From: VRUE01 sp963745915
Lineage (GTDB): Bacteria; Actinomycetota; Thermoleophilia; Solirubrobacterales; 70-9
Direction of reading: 5' to 3'
Assembly (NCBI GenBank): GCA_963745915.1
Contig: CAVUZA010000002.1
Coordinates: forward strand, 806,001-870,000
DNA: 64,000 nt
In this document: positions 32,130 through 40,936 of the stretch, one piece after another
Numbering within the stretch: the stretch's first letter is position 1
Layout: the number at the start of each line of letters is the position of its first letter
The notes under the pieces: generated by a model
The model's database searches: none
What the model was told of the DNA's origin: nothing
Seen by the model: only the letters and a program-made list of their open reading frames with translations
Program-made: the position numbers and the translations under genes

Positions 32130-33143
32130 ATCCGCCTGGCCGGCCTCAGCAAGCGTTACGGCGAGGTGGCCGCGGTCGCCGGCATCGACCTCGAGATCGA
32201 GGCGGGCGAGTTCTTCACCCTGCTCGGGCCCTCGGGCTCGGGCAAGACGACGACGCTGCGGATGATCGCCGGCTTCGAGGAGCCGAGCGCCGGCACGATC
32301 GAGCTCGCCGGCGAAGACGTCAGCCGCGTGCCGCCCTACGACCGGGCGGTCAACACCGTCTTCCAGGACTACGCCCTCTTCCCCCACATGAGCGTCGGCG
32401 AGAACGTCGCCTACGGCCTGCGGATCGCCGGGGTCGAGAAGGCCGAGCGGGCGCGGCGCCGCGACGAGGCGCTGGCGATGGTGCGCCTGCCCGACCACGC
32501 CGAGCGCAAGCCGGGCGAGCTCTCCGGCGGTCAGCGCCAGCGGGTCGCCCTGGCGCGGGCGATCGTCAACCGGCCGCGAGTGCTGCTGCTCGACGAGCCG
32601 CTCGGAGCGCTCGACCTGAAGCTGCGCGAGCAGATGCAGGTCGAGCTGAAGGCGATCCAGTCGGAGGTCGGGATCACCTTCGTCTACGTCACCCACGACC
32701 AGGACGAGGCGCTGACGATGAGCGACCGGATCGCCGTCTTCAACGAAGGGCGGGTCGAGCAGGTGAGCGGGCCGGTCGAGCTCTACGAGCGGCCGGCGAC
32801 CGAGTTCGTCGCCGGCTTCGTCGGCGTCTCCAACCTGCTCGAGCGCGACGGGGCGCGCTTCTCGATCCGGCCCGAGAAGGTGCGCCTGCTCGAAGCCGGG
32901 ACCACCGCCGACGGCCTGCGCACCGAGCGCGGCCGGATCGCCGCCGTCGCCTACGCGGGGATGGTCACCCGCTACACCGTCGCCCTCGAGGCCGGCGGGG
33001 AACTTCAGATCGTTCGACAGAACGCGGAGGGCACGTCCCCGGACGCAGCCGCCGAGCAGGGCAGGGAGGTCATCGTGGGCTGGCGCCCGGAGCACACGGT
33101 CGCCGTCCGAGGCAGTTCGACTACAGAGGAGGAAGCACCATGA
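32130..33143 (+). CDS. potA: PotA-like polyamine ABC transporter ATPase
   Basis: About 337 residues. Walker A is GPSGSGKTT, Q-loop FQDYALFPHM, signature LSGGQRQRVALARA, Walker B RVLLLDEPLGALD and H-loop VTHDQDEAL, followed by a TOBE-type regulatory domain. It powers uptake with the PotBCD-like genes that follow (stop overlaps potD ATG). The start is unclear: homologous sequence (IRLAGLSKRYGEV) extends upstream of the first GTG at 32166, yet no ATG, GTG or TTG precedes it before the in-frame stop at 32100. ATC here or CTG six bases later are the only options. Confidence 0.88.
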   Translation: MRLAGLSKRYGEVAAVAGIDLEIEAGEFFTLLGPSGSGKTTTLRMIAGFEEPSAGTIELAGEDVSRVPPYDRAVNTVFQDYALFPHMSVGENVAYGLRIAGVEKAERARRRDEALAMVRLPDHAERKPGELSGGQRQRVALARAIVNRPRVLLLDEPLGALDLKLREQMQVELKAIQSEVGITFVYVTHDQDEALTMSDRIAVFNEGRVEQVSGPVELYERPATEFVAGFVGVSNLLERDGARFSIRPEKVRLLEAGTTADGLRTERGRIAAVAYAGMVTRYTVALEAGGELQIVRQNAEGTSPDAAAEQGREVIVGWRPEHTVAVRGSSTTEEEAP

Positions 33144-34324
33144 GAACCCACTCGAACCCTGTGCGCACAGCCTGGCTGATCGTCGCTGGCCTGCTGGCGG
33201 TCATGCTCCTGTTCGCGGGCTGCGGCTCCAGCGACGACAGCTCGGGCGGCGAAGAAGCGGAGAAGATCGGCAAGCTCGAGGGGCAGCTCGACCTGATCTC
33301 CTGGGCCGGCTACGTCGAACCGGAATGGACCAAGCCGTTCGAAAAGAAGACCGGCTGCAAGGTCAACAACAAGGTCGCCGGCACCTCCGACGAAATGGTG
33401 CAGCTGATGCGCAGCGGCCAGTACGACGGGGTCTCGGCCTCGGGCAATGCGACCGCCCGCCTGGTCGACGGCAACGACGTCGCCCCGGTCAACGTCGACC
33501 TGGTGCCCAACTACGAGACGATCTTCGACGACCTCAAGGACCAGCCCTACAACACCTTCGACGGCGTCCACTACGGCATCCCGCACGGCCGCGGGGCGAA
33601 CCTGCTGATGTGGAACGCCGACGACGTCGAGCCGGCGCCGAAGTCCTGGGACGTGATGCTCGACCCCGAAGTTGCGTCCAAATACAAGGGCAAGATCAGC
33701 GCCTACGACGACCCGATCTACATCGCCGACGCGGGCGTCTACCTCAAGGCCCACCAGCCCGACCTCGGCATCGAAGACCCCTACGAGCTGAACGAAGAGC
33801 AGTTCGAAGCGGCCGTCGAGCTGCTCAAAGAACAGCGGGCCAACGTCGGCGAATACTGGTCCGACGCGGCGAAGCAGATCTCCGCCTTCGCTAACGGCGA
33901 CTCGACCGTCGGCACCACCTGGCAGTACCAGTACTTCGCCCTGCAGGAAGAAGGCGAGCCGGTGGCGGCGAGCCCGGCGAGCCAGGGCTTCCTGCCCGAA
34001 GAGGGGGCGACCGGGTGGTCGGACACCTGGATGCTGAGCTCGGAAGCCAAGCATCCGAACTGCATGTACGAATGGATGGACTGGATCGTCTCGCCGAAGG
34101 TCAACGCCGAGGTCGCCGAATACTTCGGCGAGGCGCCGGCGCAGAGCCTGGCCTGCGAAGAGACCGCGGACCCGGAATTCTGCACCAAGTACCACGCCGA
34201 CAACCCCGGCTTCTGGAAGCGGGTCTACTACTGGAAGACGCCGCTGGCCGACTGCGGCGACGGCTCCAGCGACTGCCGCGACTACAACCAGTGGGTCCAG
34301 GCCTGGACCTCGATCAAGGGCTGA
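33140..34324 (+). CDS. potD: PotD-like polyamine-binding lipoprotein
   Basis: A 394-residue extracytoplasmic solute-binding protein. The signal peptide ends in a lipobox (LLFAGC), giving a lipid-anchored protein, followed by a Ser/Asp/Gly linker. The mature part has the spermidine/putrescine-binding fold: LDLISWAGYVEPEW, GTSDEMVQLMRSGQYDGVSAS, PHGRGANLLMWN and WQYQYFALQEEG. It delivers substrate to the PotBC permease. ATG overlaps the ATPase stop by four bases. Arg-, aminovalerate- or phosphonate-type relatives exist, so the exact ligand is open. Confidence 0.88.
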   Translation: MRTHSNPVRTAWLIVAGLLAVMLLFAGCGSSDDSSGGEEAEKIGKLEGQLDLISWAGYVEPEWTKPFEKKTGCKVNNKVAGTSDEMVQLMRSGQYDGVSASGNATARLVDGNDVAPVNVDLVPNYETIFDDLKDQPYNTFDGVHYGIPHGRGANLLMWNADDVEPAPKSWDVMLDPEVASKYKGKISAYDDPIYIADAGVYLKAHQPDLGIEDPYELNEEQFEAAVELLKEQRANVGEYWSDAAKQISAFANGDSTVGTTWQYQYFALQEEGEPVAASPASQGFLPEEGATGWSDTWMLSSEAKHPNCMYEWMDWIVSPKVNAEVAEYFGEAPAQSLACEETADPEFCTKYHADNPGFWKRVYYWKTPLADCGDGSSDCRDYNQWVQAWTSIKG

Positions 34325-34341
34325 GCGGCAGGCTCTGAGCG

Positions 34342-35229
34342 ATGGAGGCCGGGACGGTCGCCCCGAGGAGGTCGGTGGGCCACAGGCTCGCCGGCCTCTT
34401 CGCCGGCCGCCCCCGGCTCGGGGTCGGGGCGCTGCTCACCGGCCCGCTGGGCTGGCTGGTCGTCGGCTACCTCGGCTCGCTCGCCGTCCTCCTGGTCGCC
34501 GCCTTCTGGAGCGTCGACCCGCTGAGCGGCGAAGTGGTGCGCGGCTTCGGCCTGGAGAACTTCGAAACCCTCTTCGACGAACCGGTCTACCGCGACATCG
34601 TCGGCCGCACCGTCGCGGTCGCCGCCCTGGTCACCGTCACCGACGCGATCCTCGCCTTCCCGATCGCCTTCTACATGGCCAAGGTCGCGAGCCGGCGGGG
34701 CAAGGCGCTGCTGGTCGTCGCCGTGCTGCTGCCGCTCTGGTCGAGCTACCTGGTCAAGGTCTACTCCTGGCGCACGATGCTCTCCGAAGACGGGGTCCTC
34801 AACTGGGCGCTGGAGCCGCTCGGGCTGCACGGCCCGGGCTACGGGCTGACCGCGGTCTGGCTGGTGATGAGCTACCTCTGGCTGCCGTACATGATCCTGC
34901 CGATCTACGCCGGCCTGGAGCGCATCCCCAACTCGCTGATCAGCGCCTCCGAGGACCTCGGCGCCCGCCCCTTCACCAGCTTCCGGCGGGTGATCCTGCC
35001 GCTCGTCTTCCCCGCCGTCGTCGCCGGCTCGATCTTCACCTTCTCGCTCACCCTCGGCGACTACATCACCCCGCACCTGGTCTCCAACGACCAGTTCATC
35101 GGCAACGTCGTCTTCTCCAACATCGTCAACAACCTGCCCTTCGCCTCGGCCCTGGCCCTGGTGCCGATCGTCGTCATGGTCGGCTACCTGCTGGTCGCCC
35201 GCAAGCTGGGCGCCTTCGAGCACGTCTGA
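34342..35229 (+). CDS. potB: PotB-like ABC permease
   Basis: A 295-residue permease with six predicted helices. The EAA loop that contacts the ATPase is ISASEDLGARPFTSFRRVILPL. The N-terminal 30 residues are basic and cytoplasmic. With the second permease it forms the membrane channel of the polyamine importer. It begins 17 bases after potD and overlaps potC by one base (TGATG). Confidence 0.88.
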   Translation: MEAGTVAPRRSVGHRLAGLFAGRPRLGVGALLTGPLGWLVVGYLGSLAVLLVAAFWSVDPLSGEVVRGFGLENFETLFDEPVYRDIVGRTVAVAALVTVTDAILAFPIAFYMAKVASRRGKALLVVAVLLPLWSSYLVKVYSWRTMLSEDGVLNWALEPLGLHGPGYGLTAVWLVMSYLWLPYMILPIYAGLERIPNSLISASEDLGARPFTSFRRVILPLVFPAVVAGSIFTFSLTLGDYITPHLVSNDQFIGNVVFSNIVNNLPFASALALVPIVVMVGYLLVARKLGAFEHV

Positions 35230-36092
35230 TGAGGCTCTCGCGCCGATCCGCCCTGATGCTCCGCGTCGCCGTCGCGGTCGGGCTCGCCTTCGTCTACGTG
35301 CCGCTGATCGTGATCGCGATCTACGCCTTCAACTCGAGCAAGATCCTCGCGTGGCCGCCGCCGGGCTTCACCCTCGACTGGTTCCCGAAGGCGATCGAGA
35401 GCCAGAGCGCCCGCGAGGCCCTGCTCACCTCGCTGAAGGCGGGGCTGGCGGCGACCGCGATCGCCCTCGTGCTCGGCACCCTGGCCTCGCTGGCGGTCGC
35501 CCGCCACCGCTTCTTCGGCCGCGAGGCGGTCTCCTTCCTCGTCCTGCTGCCGATCGCCCTGCCCGGCATCGTCACCGGCGTCGCGATCAGCAACACCTTC
35601 ACCCAGGTGCTCGGCGTCGACCTCAGCCTGCTGACCGTGATCGTCGGCCACGCCACCTTCTGCATCGTCGTCGTCTACAACAACGCGGTCGCCCGCCTGC
35701 GCCGCGTCTCGACCTCCTTCGAGGAGGCCTCGGCCGACCTCGGCGCCCACACCTGGCAGACCTTCCGCTTCGTCACCCTGCCCGGCCTTAAGACCGCGCT
35801 CGCCGCCGGCGCCCTGCTCGCCTTCGCCCTCTCCTTCGACGAGATCATCGTCACCACGTTCACGATCGGCGCCGGCGAGGAAACGCTGCCGATCTGGATC
35901 TACCGCAACCTCTTCCGCCCCAACCAGCTGCCGATCGTCAACGTCGTCGCCGTGCTCGTCGTGCTGATCTCGATCGTCCCCGTCTACCTCGCCCACCGCC
36001 TCACCCGCGACGAGGAGGGCGCCGCCCCGGCGGCGGCCGGCGGCCGGATCGAGGGCGGCGGCGTCGAGACCGAGGCGACCGCGGTGCCCTGA
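35229..36092 (+). CDS. potC: PotC-like ABC permease
   Basis: A 287-residue permease with six helices; EAA loop EEASADLGAHTWQTFRFVTLPG. The last 30 residues are a Gly/Ala/Glu-rich extension (GAAPAAAGGRIEGGGVET) not typical of the family. It completes the potABCD-type operon. The operon ends here; four bases later is the stop of a reverse-strand fragment. Confidence 0.88.
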   Translation: MRLSRRSALMLRVAVAVGLAFVYVPLIVIAIYAFNSSKILAWPPPGFTLDWFPKAIESQSAREALLTSLKAGLAATAIALVLGTLASLAVARHRFFGREAVSFLVLLPIALPGIVTGVAISNTFTQVLGVDLSLLTVIVGHATFCIVVVYNNAVARLRRVSTSFEEASADLGAHTWQTFRFVTLPGLKTALAAGALLAFALSFDEIIVTTFTIGAGEETLPIWIYRNLFRPNQLPIVNVVAVLVVLISIVPVYLAHRLTRDEEGAAPAAAGGRIEGGGVETEATAVP

Positions 36093-36095
36093 ACC

Positions 36096-36254
36096 TCAGG
36101 TGGCGAAGACGTCGGCCGCGGTCAGGGCGAGCAGCCCCTCGGCGCGGTCGACCCGGTCGCGGGCGCAGATCGCGTAGCGGGGCTGCGCCGCGAGGCGCGG
36201 CAGGGCTGCGGCCTTGCGCTCCAGCACCGCGCGCAGGCGAGCGCCGTTTACCGA
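36096..36254 (-). pseudogene. orphan C-terminal coding fragment
   Basis: About 50 codons in normal codon bias (ARLRAVLERKAAALPRLA ... LTAADVFAT then stop) have no upstream start in frame beyond palindrome F, where coding character disappears. It looks like the tail of a gene whose remainder was lost, with the palindrome at the breakpoint. I do not recognise the family, and a short real gene beginning at an internal GTG (MLERKAAALPRLAAQPRY) is possible. Confidence 0.3.
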
Positions 36255-36257
36255 CGT

Positions 36258-36308
36258 CGAAGGTCGCCGACATCCAACGTCGGTGACATGCAACGTCGGT
36301 GACCTTCG
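36258..36308. repeat. inverted repeat F with internal direct repeats
   Basis: CGAAGGTCGCCGAC and GTCGGTGACCTTCG are 14-base arms with one G-T wobble. Inside and overlapping the right arm are two exact copies of CAACGTCGGTGAC 16 bases apart. It lies just after the stop of a TetR gene and before the orphan fragment. Confidence 0.65.
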
Positions 36309-36316
36309 TGGCAGCT

Positions 36317-37024
36317 TCAGCCGGCGTCCGGCTCGGCGCCGTCGCGGGCCAGGCGCTCGGCCTGCTCGGCGCCCAGGTACGGGGCGAGGATCAGCTCGGT
36401 CAGGTCGGGGAGCAGCTGCTCGAGGTCGGCGCTGCGGCCGGCGCTGATCTCGCGCACGATCAGCGAGACGATGCCGCCGACCAGGGTTTCCTCGGTTGCC
36501 TCGGGCAGCGGGCGCTCGCCGCCGTGCTCGGGACGGCCGGCCTTGAGGATCTCGACGAAGCCCTGCATCGAGGCCCGGTGGCGGGCGGCGATCTCGCCCC
36601 CCGCGGCGACCGGCTCGATCATCGTCAGCCGCGCCAGCTCCGGCTCGGCGGCGAGGAAGCTGAGCATCGTGCCGAGCGCCGCCCGCACCTGCTGCGGCCA
36701 CTCGCCGAAGGCGGCGGCGGCGGCCCGCATTGAGTTGCGGATGTGCTCGGCGACCATGTCGTAGGCGGCGAGGAAACAGGCTTCCTTGTCGGCGAAGTGC
36801 TCGTAGAAGGTGCGCCGCGAGACCGAGGCCGCCTTGGTGATGTTGGCGACCGTGGTCGCGTTGTAGCCGCGCTCGGCGACCGTGTCGACCATCGCGGTGA
36901 TGATCCGCTCGCGCTGGTTCTGGACGATGAACTCGCGCGGCAGGCCGTGGCGCCCGGCGGGCAGGCGCGAGGGCGGGCCGGCCTCGGCCTTCGCCTTCCC
37001 CTTCTGCGCCGCCCCCTTTGCCAC
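36317..37024 (-). CDS. TetR-family regulator 1
   Basis: A 235-residue regulator. After a basic, low-complexity N-terminus (AAQKGKAKAEAGPPSRLP) the helix-turn-helix runs RERIITAMVDTVAERGYNAT to SVSRRTFYEHFADKEACF, and a helical ligand domain follows. Similar residues (HGLPREFIVQNQRER) precede the DNA-binding domain in the third TetR of this cluster, so they are paralogues. Effector and targets are unknown; the neighbouring polyamine operon and other TetR genes are candidates. Confidence 0.9.
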   Translation of the reverse strand: MAKGAAQKGKAKAEAGPPSRLPAGRHGLPREFIVQNQRERIITAMVDTVAERGYNATTVANITKAASVSRRTFYEHFADKEACFLAAYDMVAEHIRNSMRAAAAAFGEWPQQVRAALGTMLSFLAAEPELARLTMIEPVAAGGEIAARHRASMQGFVEILKAGRPEHGGERPLPEATEETLVGGIVSLIVREISAGRSADLEQLLPDLTELILAPYLGAEQAERLARDGAEPDAG

Positions 37025-37040
37025 GAACCGACCATACCCG

Positions 37041-37679
37041 CTAGCGCAGCGACTGGACGGCGAGCTCGGCCTCCGCCGCCTCGGCGCCCAGATAGGGCAT
37101 CACCGCCATGTAGACCAGCTCGGGCAGGAAGTCACGGCCGCTTTCGGGCCAGCCGGCTTCGACCCGGCCGGCGACGGTGCCGTAGATCGCGCCAGCGACG
37201 ATCTCCGCGGTGGCGCGCGAGGAGCGGTGGCCGTCGCCGGCCTCGGCGCGGCCGCCGTCGACGATCTCGGCCAGCCGCTGCAGGACCCGGTCGCGGCGCT
37301 GCAGGGCGCCGGCGCCGGCGCCGTTGACCTCGACGACGAGGAAGCGGGCGCGGATCGGGTCCTCCTGCAGGAAGCGGGTCGCCGCCCAACCGGTCGCCCA
37401 GAGGCGGTCGTGCCAGGAGGAGGCGTTGCCCTCGGCGGCGGCGACGGCATCGCAGAGCTCGCCGGCAACCTCGTCGTGGACGGTGAGGAAGCAGTCCTCC
37501 TTGCCGGCGAAGCAGCGGTCGAACTGCGAGCGGCGCGCCCGAGCCCGCTCGCAGATCATCTCGACGCTGGCCTGCGCGTAGCCGTAGCTGCCGATCAGCG
37601 AGATCGCCGCCGCGGCCAGGCGGCGGCGGACGGGGTCGGCCACGGCGCGCGCGACCGGCCCTCCGTTGGCGCCGCTCAC
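37041..37679 (-). CDS. TetR-family regulator 2
   Basis: About 212 residues starting at GTG (VSGANGGPVARAV). The DNA-binding part is VRRRLAAAAISLIGSYGYAQ to ARRSQFDRCFAGKEDCF, a less canonical turn helix than its neighbours. A helical C-terminal domain follows. It is located 16 bases from TetR 1 on the same strand and may be co-transcribed. An upstream in-frame GTG-containing extension is Arg/Glu-rich and overlaps the next gene, so I left it out. Confidence 0.85.
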   Translation of the reverse strand: MSGANGGPVARAVADPVRRRLAAAAISLIGSYGYAQASVEMICERARARRSQFDRCFAGKEDCFLTVHDEVAGELCDAVAAAEGNASSWHDRLWATGWAATRFLQEDPIRARFLVVEVNGAGAGALQRRDRVLQRLAEIVDGGRAEAGDGHRSSRATAEIVAGAIYGTVAGRVEAGWPESGRDFLPELVYMAVMPYLGAEAAEAELAVQSLR

Positions 37680-37713
37680 ACCACCCGGCCTCTCCCCCCG
37701 CTCTCGCTCACGC

Positions 37714-38400
37714 TCACGCCGCGGCCCGCGCCTGGGCCGCGTCGGCCGCACGGCTCGCCGCTTCCTCCCCCAGGTACGGAGTCAGCGTCACCTGCAGCAT
37801 CTCCGGCAGCAGCTCCGCGATCTCCGCCTCGCGGCCGGCGACCAGGCGCTGGTGGACGAGCCAGGCGAGACCGCCGGCGATCGCCATCTCCAGCCCGTCG
37901 GGCAGGCGGCTGGAGCGTGGGTTGTGCAACCGGCCCTCGCGCAGCTTCGGCGCCACGCTCTCCAGCATCGACTGGTAGCGGTCGAGGGCGGCGCCGCCGG
38001 CGGCCTGGGCCTCGACCATGCAGAGCCGCGCCCGCGCCGGCTCGTTGACGACCATCTCGAGGAAGATCTCGATCGCCGCCGAGATCTGCACCTCCCACGG
38101 CTGCTCGGGGTCGAGCAGCTCGTCGAAGACCACCCTGGCGGCGGCGACGGTCTCGTCGAAGGCGGCGAGGAAGCACTCCTCCTTGCTCGAGAACTGCTCG
38201 TAGAAGGTCGAGAGGGCGACCCGGGCGGTCTTCGCGATCAGCTCGATCGTCGTCTTCTGGTAGCCGCGCTCGGCGACCAGCTCGGCGGTCGCCAGCAGCA
38301 TCCGCTCGCGCTGGTTCTGGGCGACGAAGTCGCGCGGCACCAAGTGCCGGCCCGGGGGGAGCTTGGTGAGCCTTTCGGACAGCGACCGCGAGTCCGCCAT
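37714..38400 (-). CDS. TetR-family regulator 3
   Basis: A 228-residue regulator from the ATG of MADSRSLSERL. HTH: RERMLLATAELVAERGYQKT to RVALSTFYEQFSSKEECF. The C-terminal domain is helical, and the end (LPEMLQVTLTPYLGEEAA) resembles the end of TetR 1 (LPDLTELILAPYLGAEQA), indicating duplication. Divergent from TetR 4 across a 135-base relatively AT-rich gap in which binding sites are expected. Confidence 0.9.
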   Translation of the reverse strand: MADSRSLSERLTKLPPGRHLVPRDFVAQNQRERMLLATAELVAERGYQKTTIELIAKTARVALSTFYEQFSSKEECFLAAFDETVAAARVVFDELLDPEQPWEVQISAAIEIFLEMVVNEPARARLCMVEAQAAGGAALDRYQSMLESVAPKLREGRLHNPRSSRLPDGLEMAIAGGLAWLVHQRLVAGREAEIAELLPEMLQVTLTPYLGEEAASRAADAAQARAAA

Positions 38401-38535
38401 GCCGGCAAGGTACCAAAACATTTATCCGATGTCTACTTCCTTCCTTTACAGAAAACACTGCATTCTAGGACCCCGGCGTTTCTGAAAGCTGGTATACCTA
38501 GACAGAAGGATCTCGTTTGCAAAACTGGTGGAGCG
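38401..38535. promoter_or_regulatory. divergent promoter region between TetR 3 and TetR 4
   Basis: This 135-base gap is the most AT-rich stretch nearby. It contains GGTATACCT, a symmetric 8-bp core GGTATACC that doubles as a possible -10 for the forward gene, and several T-rich runs toward TetR 3. A TetR operator is likely, but no longer palindrome is evident by eye. Confidence 0.35.
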
Positions 38536-39246
38536 ATGACGGAAAACCCCAGCGCCCCCGACAGAGACGAGCAGATCGCCCCGGTTGTGCCCTTCCCCGG
38601 CCTGCGCGCCCGGGCGCCCCGCGAGCGGCTGCTGGAGGCGATGCTCCTGGTCAGCGGCGAGCTCGGCTACGAGCAGGTCGCGGTCAAGGACGTGATCGGC
38701 CGGGCGAAGGCGAGCCGGGCCACCTTCTACAAGCACTTCGAGGACCGCGAGGACTGCTTCGCCCAGGCCCACCGCGACGCCAGCGAGTGGCTCTACAAGC
38801 GGCTGATCGGCGCCGCCAAGCGACAGACCGGCTGGCGCGCCGGCCTGCGCGCGGCGCTCGCCGAGCTGCTCGAGTTCTGCGCCAACCAGCCGGCGATCGC
38901 CAAGGCGATCTTCGTCGAGGTCCACGCCGCCGGCGAGCGGGCGCTGGCCCAGCGCCGCGACCTGATGGAGCGCCTCGCCCGCGCCCTGGACAGCGCCCGC
39001 GACGATATCCCGGCCCAGCAGGCGCCGCCACCGGTGACCGCGACCTTCATGGTCGGGGCGATCGACACCCTGGTCTGCGCGAAGCTGATGGACGGCGACG
39101 CCCAACGCGCCCCGGAGATGCTCCCCGGCCTGCTCTACTTCGTCGTCATGCAGTATTTCGGCGACCAGGTGGCCTGGGAAGAGATGACCGCCGCCTCGGT
39201 AACCACCTGGCACACCAGACGAGACGCGGCTTCGCAGCTTCCGTAA
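38536..39246 (+). CDS. TetR-family regulator 4
   Basis: A 236-residue regulator starting at ATG with GGTGGAG upstream. HTH: RERLLEAMLLVSGELGYEQV to KASRATFYKHFEDREDCF. It belongs to the same subfamily as the three on the opposite strand by its long helical C-terminal domain (GLLYFVVMQYFG). Its divergent placement is consistent with a cross-regulating cluster. The ligand is not predictable. Confidence 0.9.
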   Translation: MTENPSAPDRDEQIAPVVPFPGLRARAPRERLLEAMLLVSGELGYEQVAVKDVIGRAKASRATFYKHFEDREDCFAQAHRDASEWLYKRLIGAAKRQTGWRAGLRAALAELLEFCANQPAIAKAIFVEVHAAGERALAQRRDLMERLARALDSARDDIPAQQAPPPVTATFMVGAIDTLVCAKLMDGDAQRAPEMLPGLLYFVVMQYFGDQVAWEEMTAASVTTWHTRRDAASQLP

Positions 39247-39302
39247 CAGGGCCCGAGGCCGTCAGGCCCCCACGACAGGACCCGCGGGCCAAGGCCCCCG
39301 AG

Positions 39303-40871
39303 CTACAGCGGGATGTTGCCGTGCTTGCGCTTCGGCTGCTCGACCCGCTTGGACTGCAGCATGCGCAGCGCCTTGATCAGCTTGGGGCGGGTCTCGTGGG
39401 GCTCGATCACGTCGTCGATGTAGCCGCGCTCGGCCGCCGAGTAGGGGTTGGCGAAGTGGGCCTTGTAGTCGTCGATCAGGGTCTGGCGGCGCTCGTCGGG
39501 CGTCGGCGAGGAGGCGATGTCTTTGCGGTAGATGATGTTGACCGCGCCCTCGGGGCCCATCACGGCGACCTCCGCCGTCGGCCAGGCGACGTTGTAGTCG
39601 GCGAGCATGTGCTTGGAGGCCATCACGTCGTAGGCGCCGCCGTAGGCCTTGCGGGTGACGACGGTCAGCTTCGGCACCGTCGCCTCGGTGTAGGCGTAGA
39701 GCAGCTTGGCGCCGTGGCGGATGATCCCGTTCCACTCCTGGTCGGTGCCGGGCAGGAAGCCGGGCACGTCGGTGAAGGTCAGGATCGGCACGTTGAAGGC
39801 GTCGCAGGTGCGGACGAAGCGGGCCGCCTTCTCGGAGGCCTCGATGTCGAGCACCCCGGCGAGGTGGGCCGGCTGGTTGCCGACGATGCCGACCGGGAAG
39901 CCGTCGAGGCGGGAGAAGCCGCAGACGATGTTCTTGGCGAAGTGCTCGTGGACCTCGAAGAACTCCTCGTCGTCGACGACCCGGGAGATAACGCCGCGCA
40001 TGTCGTAGGGCTTGGAGGGATCGTCGGGGACTAACGTGTCGAGGTCGGCGTCTTCGCGCTCGGGGTCGTCGGCAGGCTCGAAGCGCGGCGGCGCCTCGAG
40101 GTTGTTCGAGGGCAGGAAGCCGAGCAGGTAGCGCACGTCCTCGAGGCAGCTCTCCTCGTCCTCGGCGGCGAAGTGGGCGACGCCCGACTTCGAGTTGTGG
40201 CTCATCGCCCCGCCCAGCTCCTCGAACTCGACCTCCTCGCCGGTCACGGTCTTGATCACTTCCGGGCCGGTGATGAACATGTGCGAGGTCTCTTTGACCA
40301 TGAAGATGAAGTCGGTCATCGCCGGCGAGTAGACGGCGCCGCCGGCGCAGGGACCCATGATCAGGCTGATCTGGGGGATCACCCCGGAGCACTTGACGTT
40401 GCGGACGAAGACGTCGCCGTAGGCGCCGAGCGAGACGACGCCCTCCTGGATCCGCGCCCCGCCCGAGTCGTTGATGCCGATCACCGGCGCCCCGACCTGG
40501 GCGGCCTGGTCCATCACCTTGCACATCTTCTCCGCCATCACCTCGCCGAGGCTGCCGCCGAAGACGGTGAAGTCCTGGGAGAAGACGAAGACGGTGCGGC
40601 CGTTGACCGTGCCGTGGCCGGTGACGACGGCGTCGCCCCAGGGCCGTTTCTTCTGCATCTCGAAGTCGTAGGTGCGGTGGCGGACGAAGGTGTCGAGCTC
40701 CTCGAAGGAGCCGGGGTCGAGCAGCTTCTCGATCCGCTCGCGGGCGGTCATCTTGCCCTTCGCGTGCTGCTTCTCCACCGCCTGCTCGGAGGCGGAGTGG
40801 ACCGCTTCCTCGCGCAGCTCGCGCAGGTAGGCGAGCTTCTCCTCGTGGCTGACCGGATTCCGTTCCCGCAT
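39303..40871 (-). CDS. pccB: acyl-CoA carboxylase carboxyltransferase (beta) subunit
   Basis: A 522-residue biotin-dependent carboxyltransferase. It has the N-terminal VEKQHAKGKMTARERIEKLLD, the oxyanion glycines GINDSGGARIQEGV and GPCAGGAVYSPAMTD, and C-terminal GGAYDVMASKHMLADYN. The enzyme transfers CO2 from carboxybiotin to propionyl- or acetyl-CoA. The active-site position after CAGGAVYSPA is Met-Thr-Asp, the context seen in propionyl-CoA enzymes (Asp rather than Ile), so methylmalonyl-CoA is the likely product; a mutase is encoded at 43.4 kb. The biotinylated alpha subunit is not in the window. Confidence 0.9.
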   Translation of the reverse strand: MRERNPVSHEEKLAYLRELREEAVHSASEQAVEKQHAKGKMTARERIEKLLDPGSFEELDTFVRHRTYDFEMQKKRPWGDAVVTGHGTVNGRTVFVFSQDFTVFGGSLGEVMAEKMCKVMDQAAQVGAPVIGINDSGGARIQEGVVSLGAYGDVFVRNVKCSGVIPQISLIMGPCAGGAVYSPAMTDFIFMVKETSHMFITGPEVIKTVTGEEVEFEELGGAMSHNSKSGVAHFAAEDEESCLEDVRYLLGFLPSNNLEAPPRFEPADDPEREDADLDTLVPDDPSKPYDMRGVISRVVDDEEFFEVHEHFAKNIVCGFSRLDGFPVGIVGNQPAHLAGVLDIEASEKAARFVRTCDAFNVPILTFTDVPGFLPGTDQEWNGIIRHGAKLLYAYTEATVPKLTVVTRKAYGGAYDVMASKHMLADYNVAWPTAEVAVMGPEGAVNIIYRKDIASSPTPDERRQTLIDDYKAHFANPYSAAERGYIDDVIEPHETRPKLIKALRMLQSKRVEQPKRKHGNIPL

Positions 40872-40910
40872 CGGCGCGGAAGTCTATTTGTCCCGGGGCC
40901 TTTGGGTTGC

Positions 40911-40928
40911 GATACTGGATCAGGTATC
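40911..40928. promoter_or_regulatory. promoter/operator of XRE-nucleotidyltransferase pair
   Basis: GATAC and GTATC form an inverted repeat with eight bases between. TATCTT inside the right half is a plausible -10 whose start point falls at or just before the ATG at 40937, so the message may be leaderless and repressed by its own product. Confidence 0.45.
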
Positions 40929-40936
40929 TTAGGCAG

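Noticed and set aside
36001..36701. Longer reverse frame over TetR 1 and the orphan tail
   Set aside because: The part overlapping TetR 1 has the wrong codon bias; only the last 50 codons look coding.
39247..39302. GGCC-rich sequence after TetR 4 as a terminator
   Set aside because: GGCC/GGCC pairings are short and interrupted, and no T tract follows; not strong enough to call.
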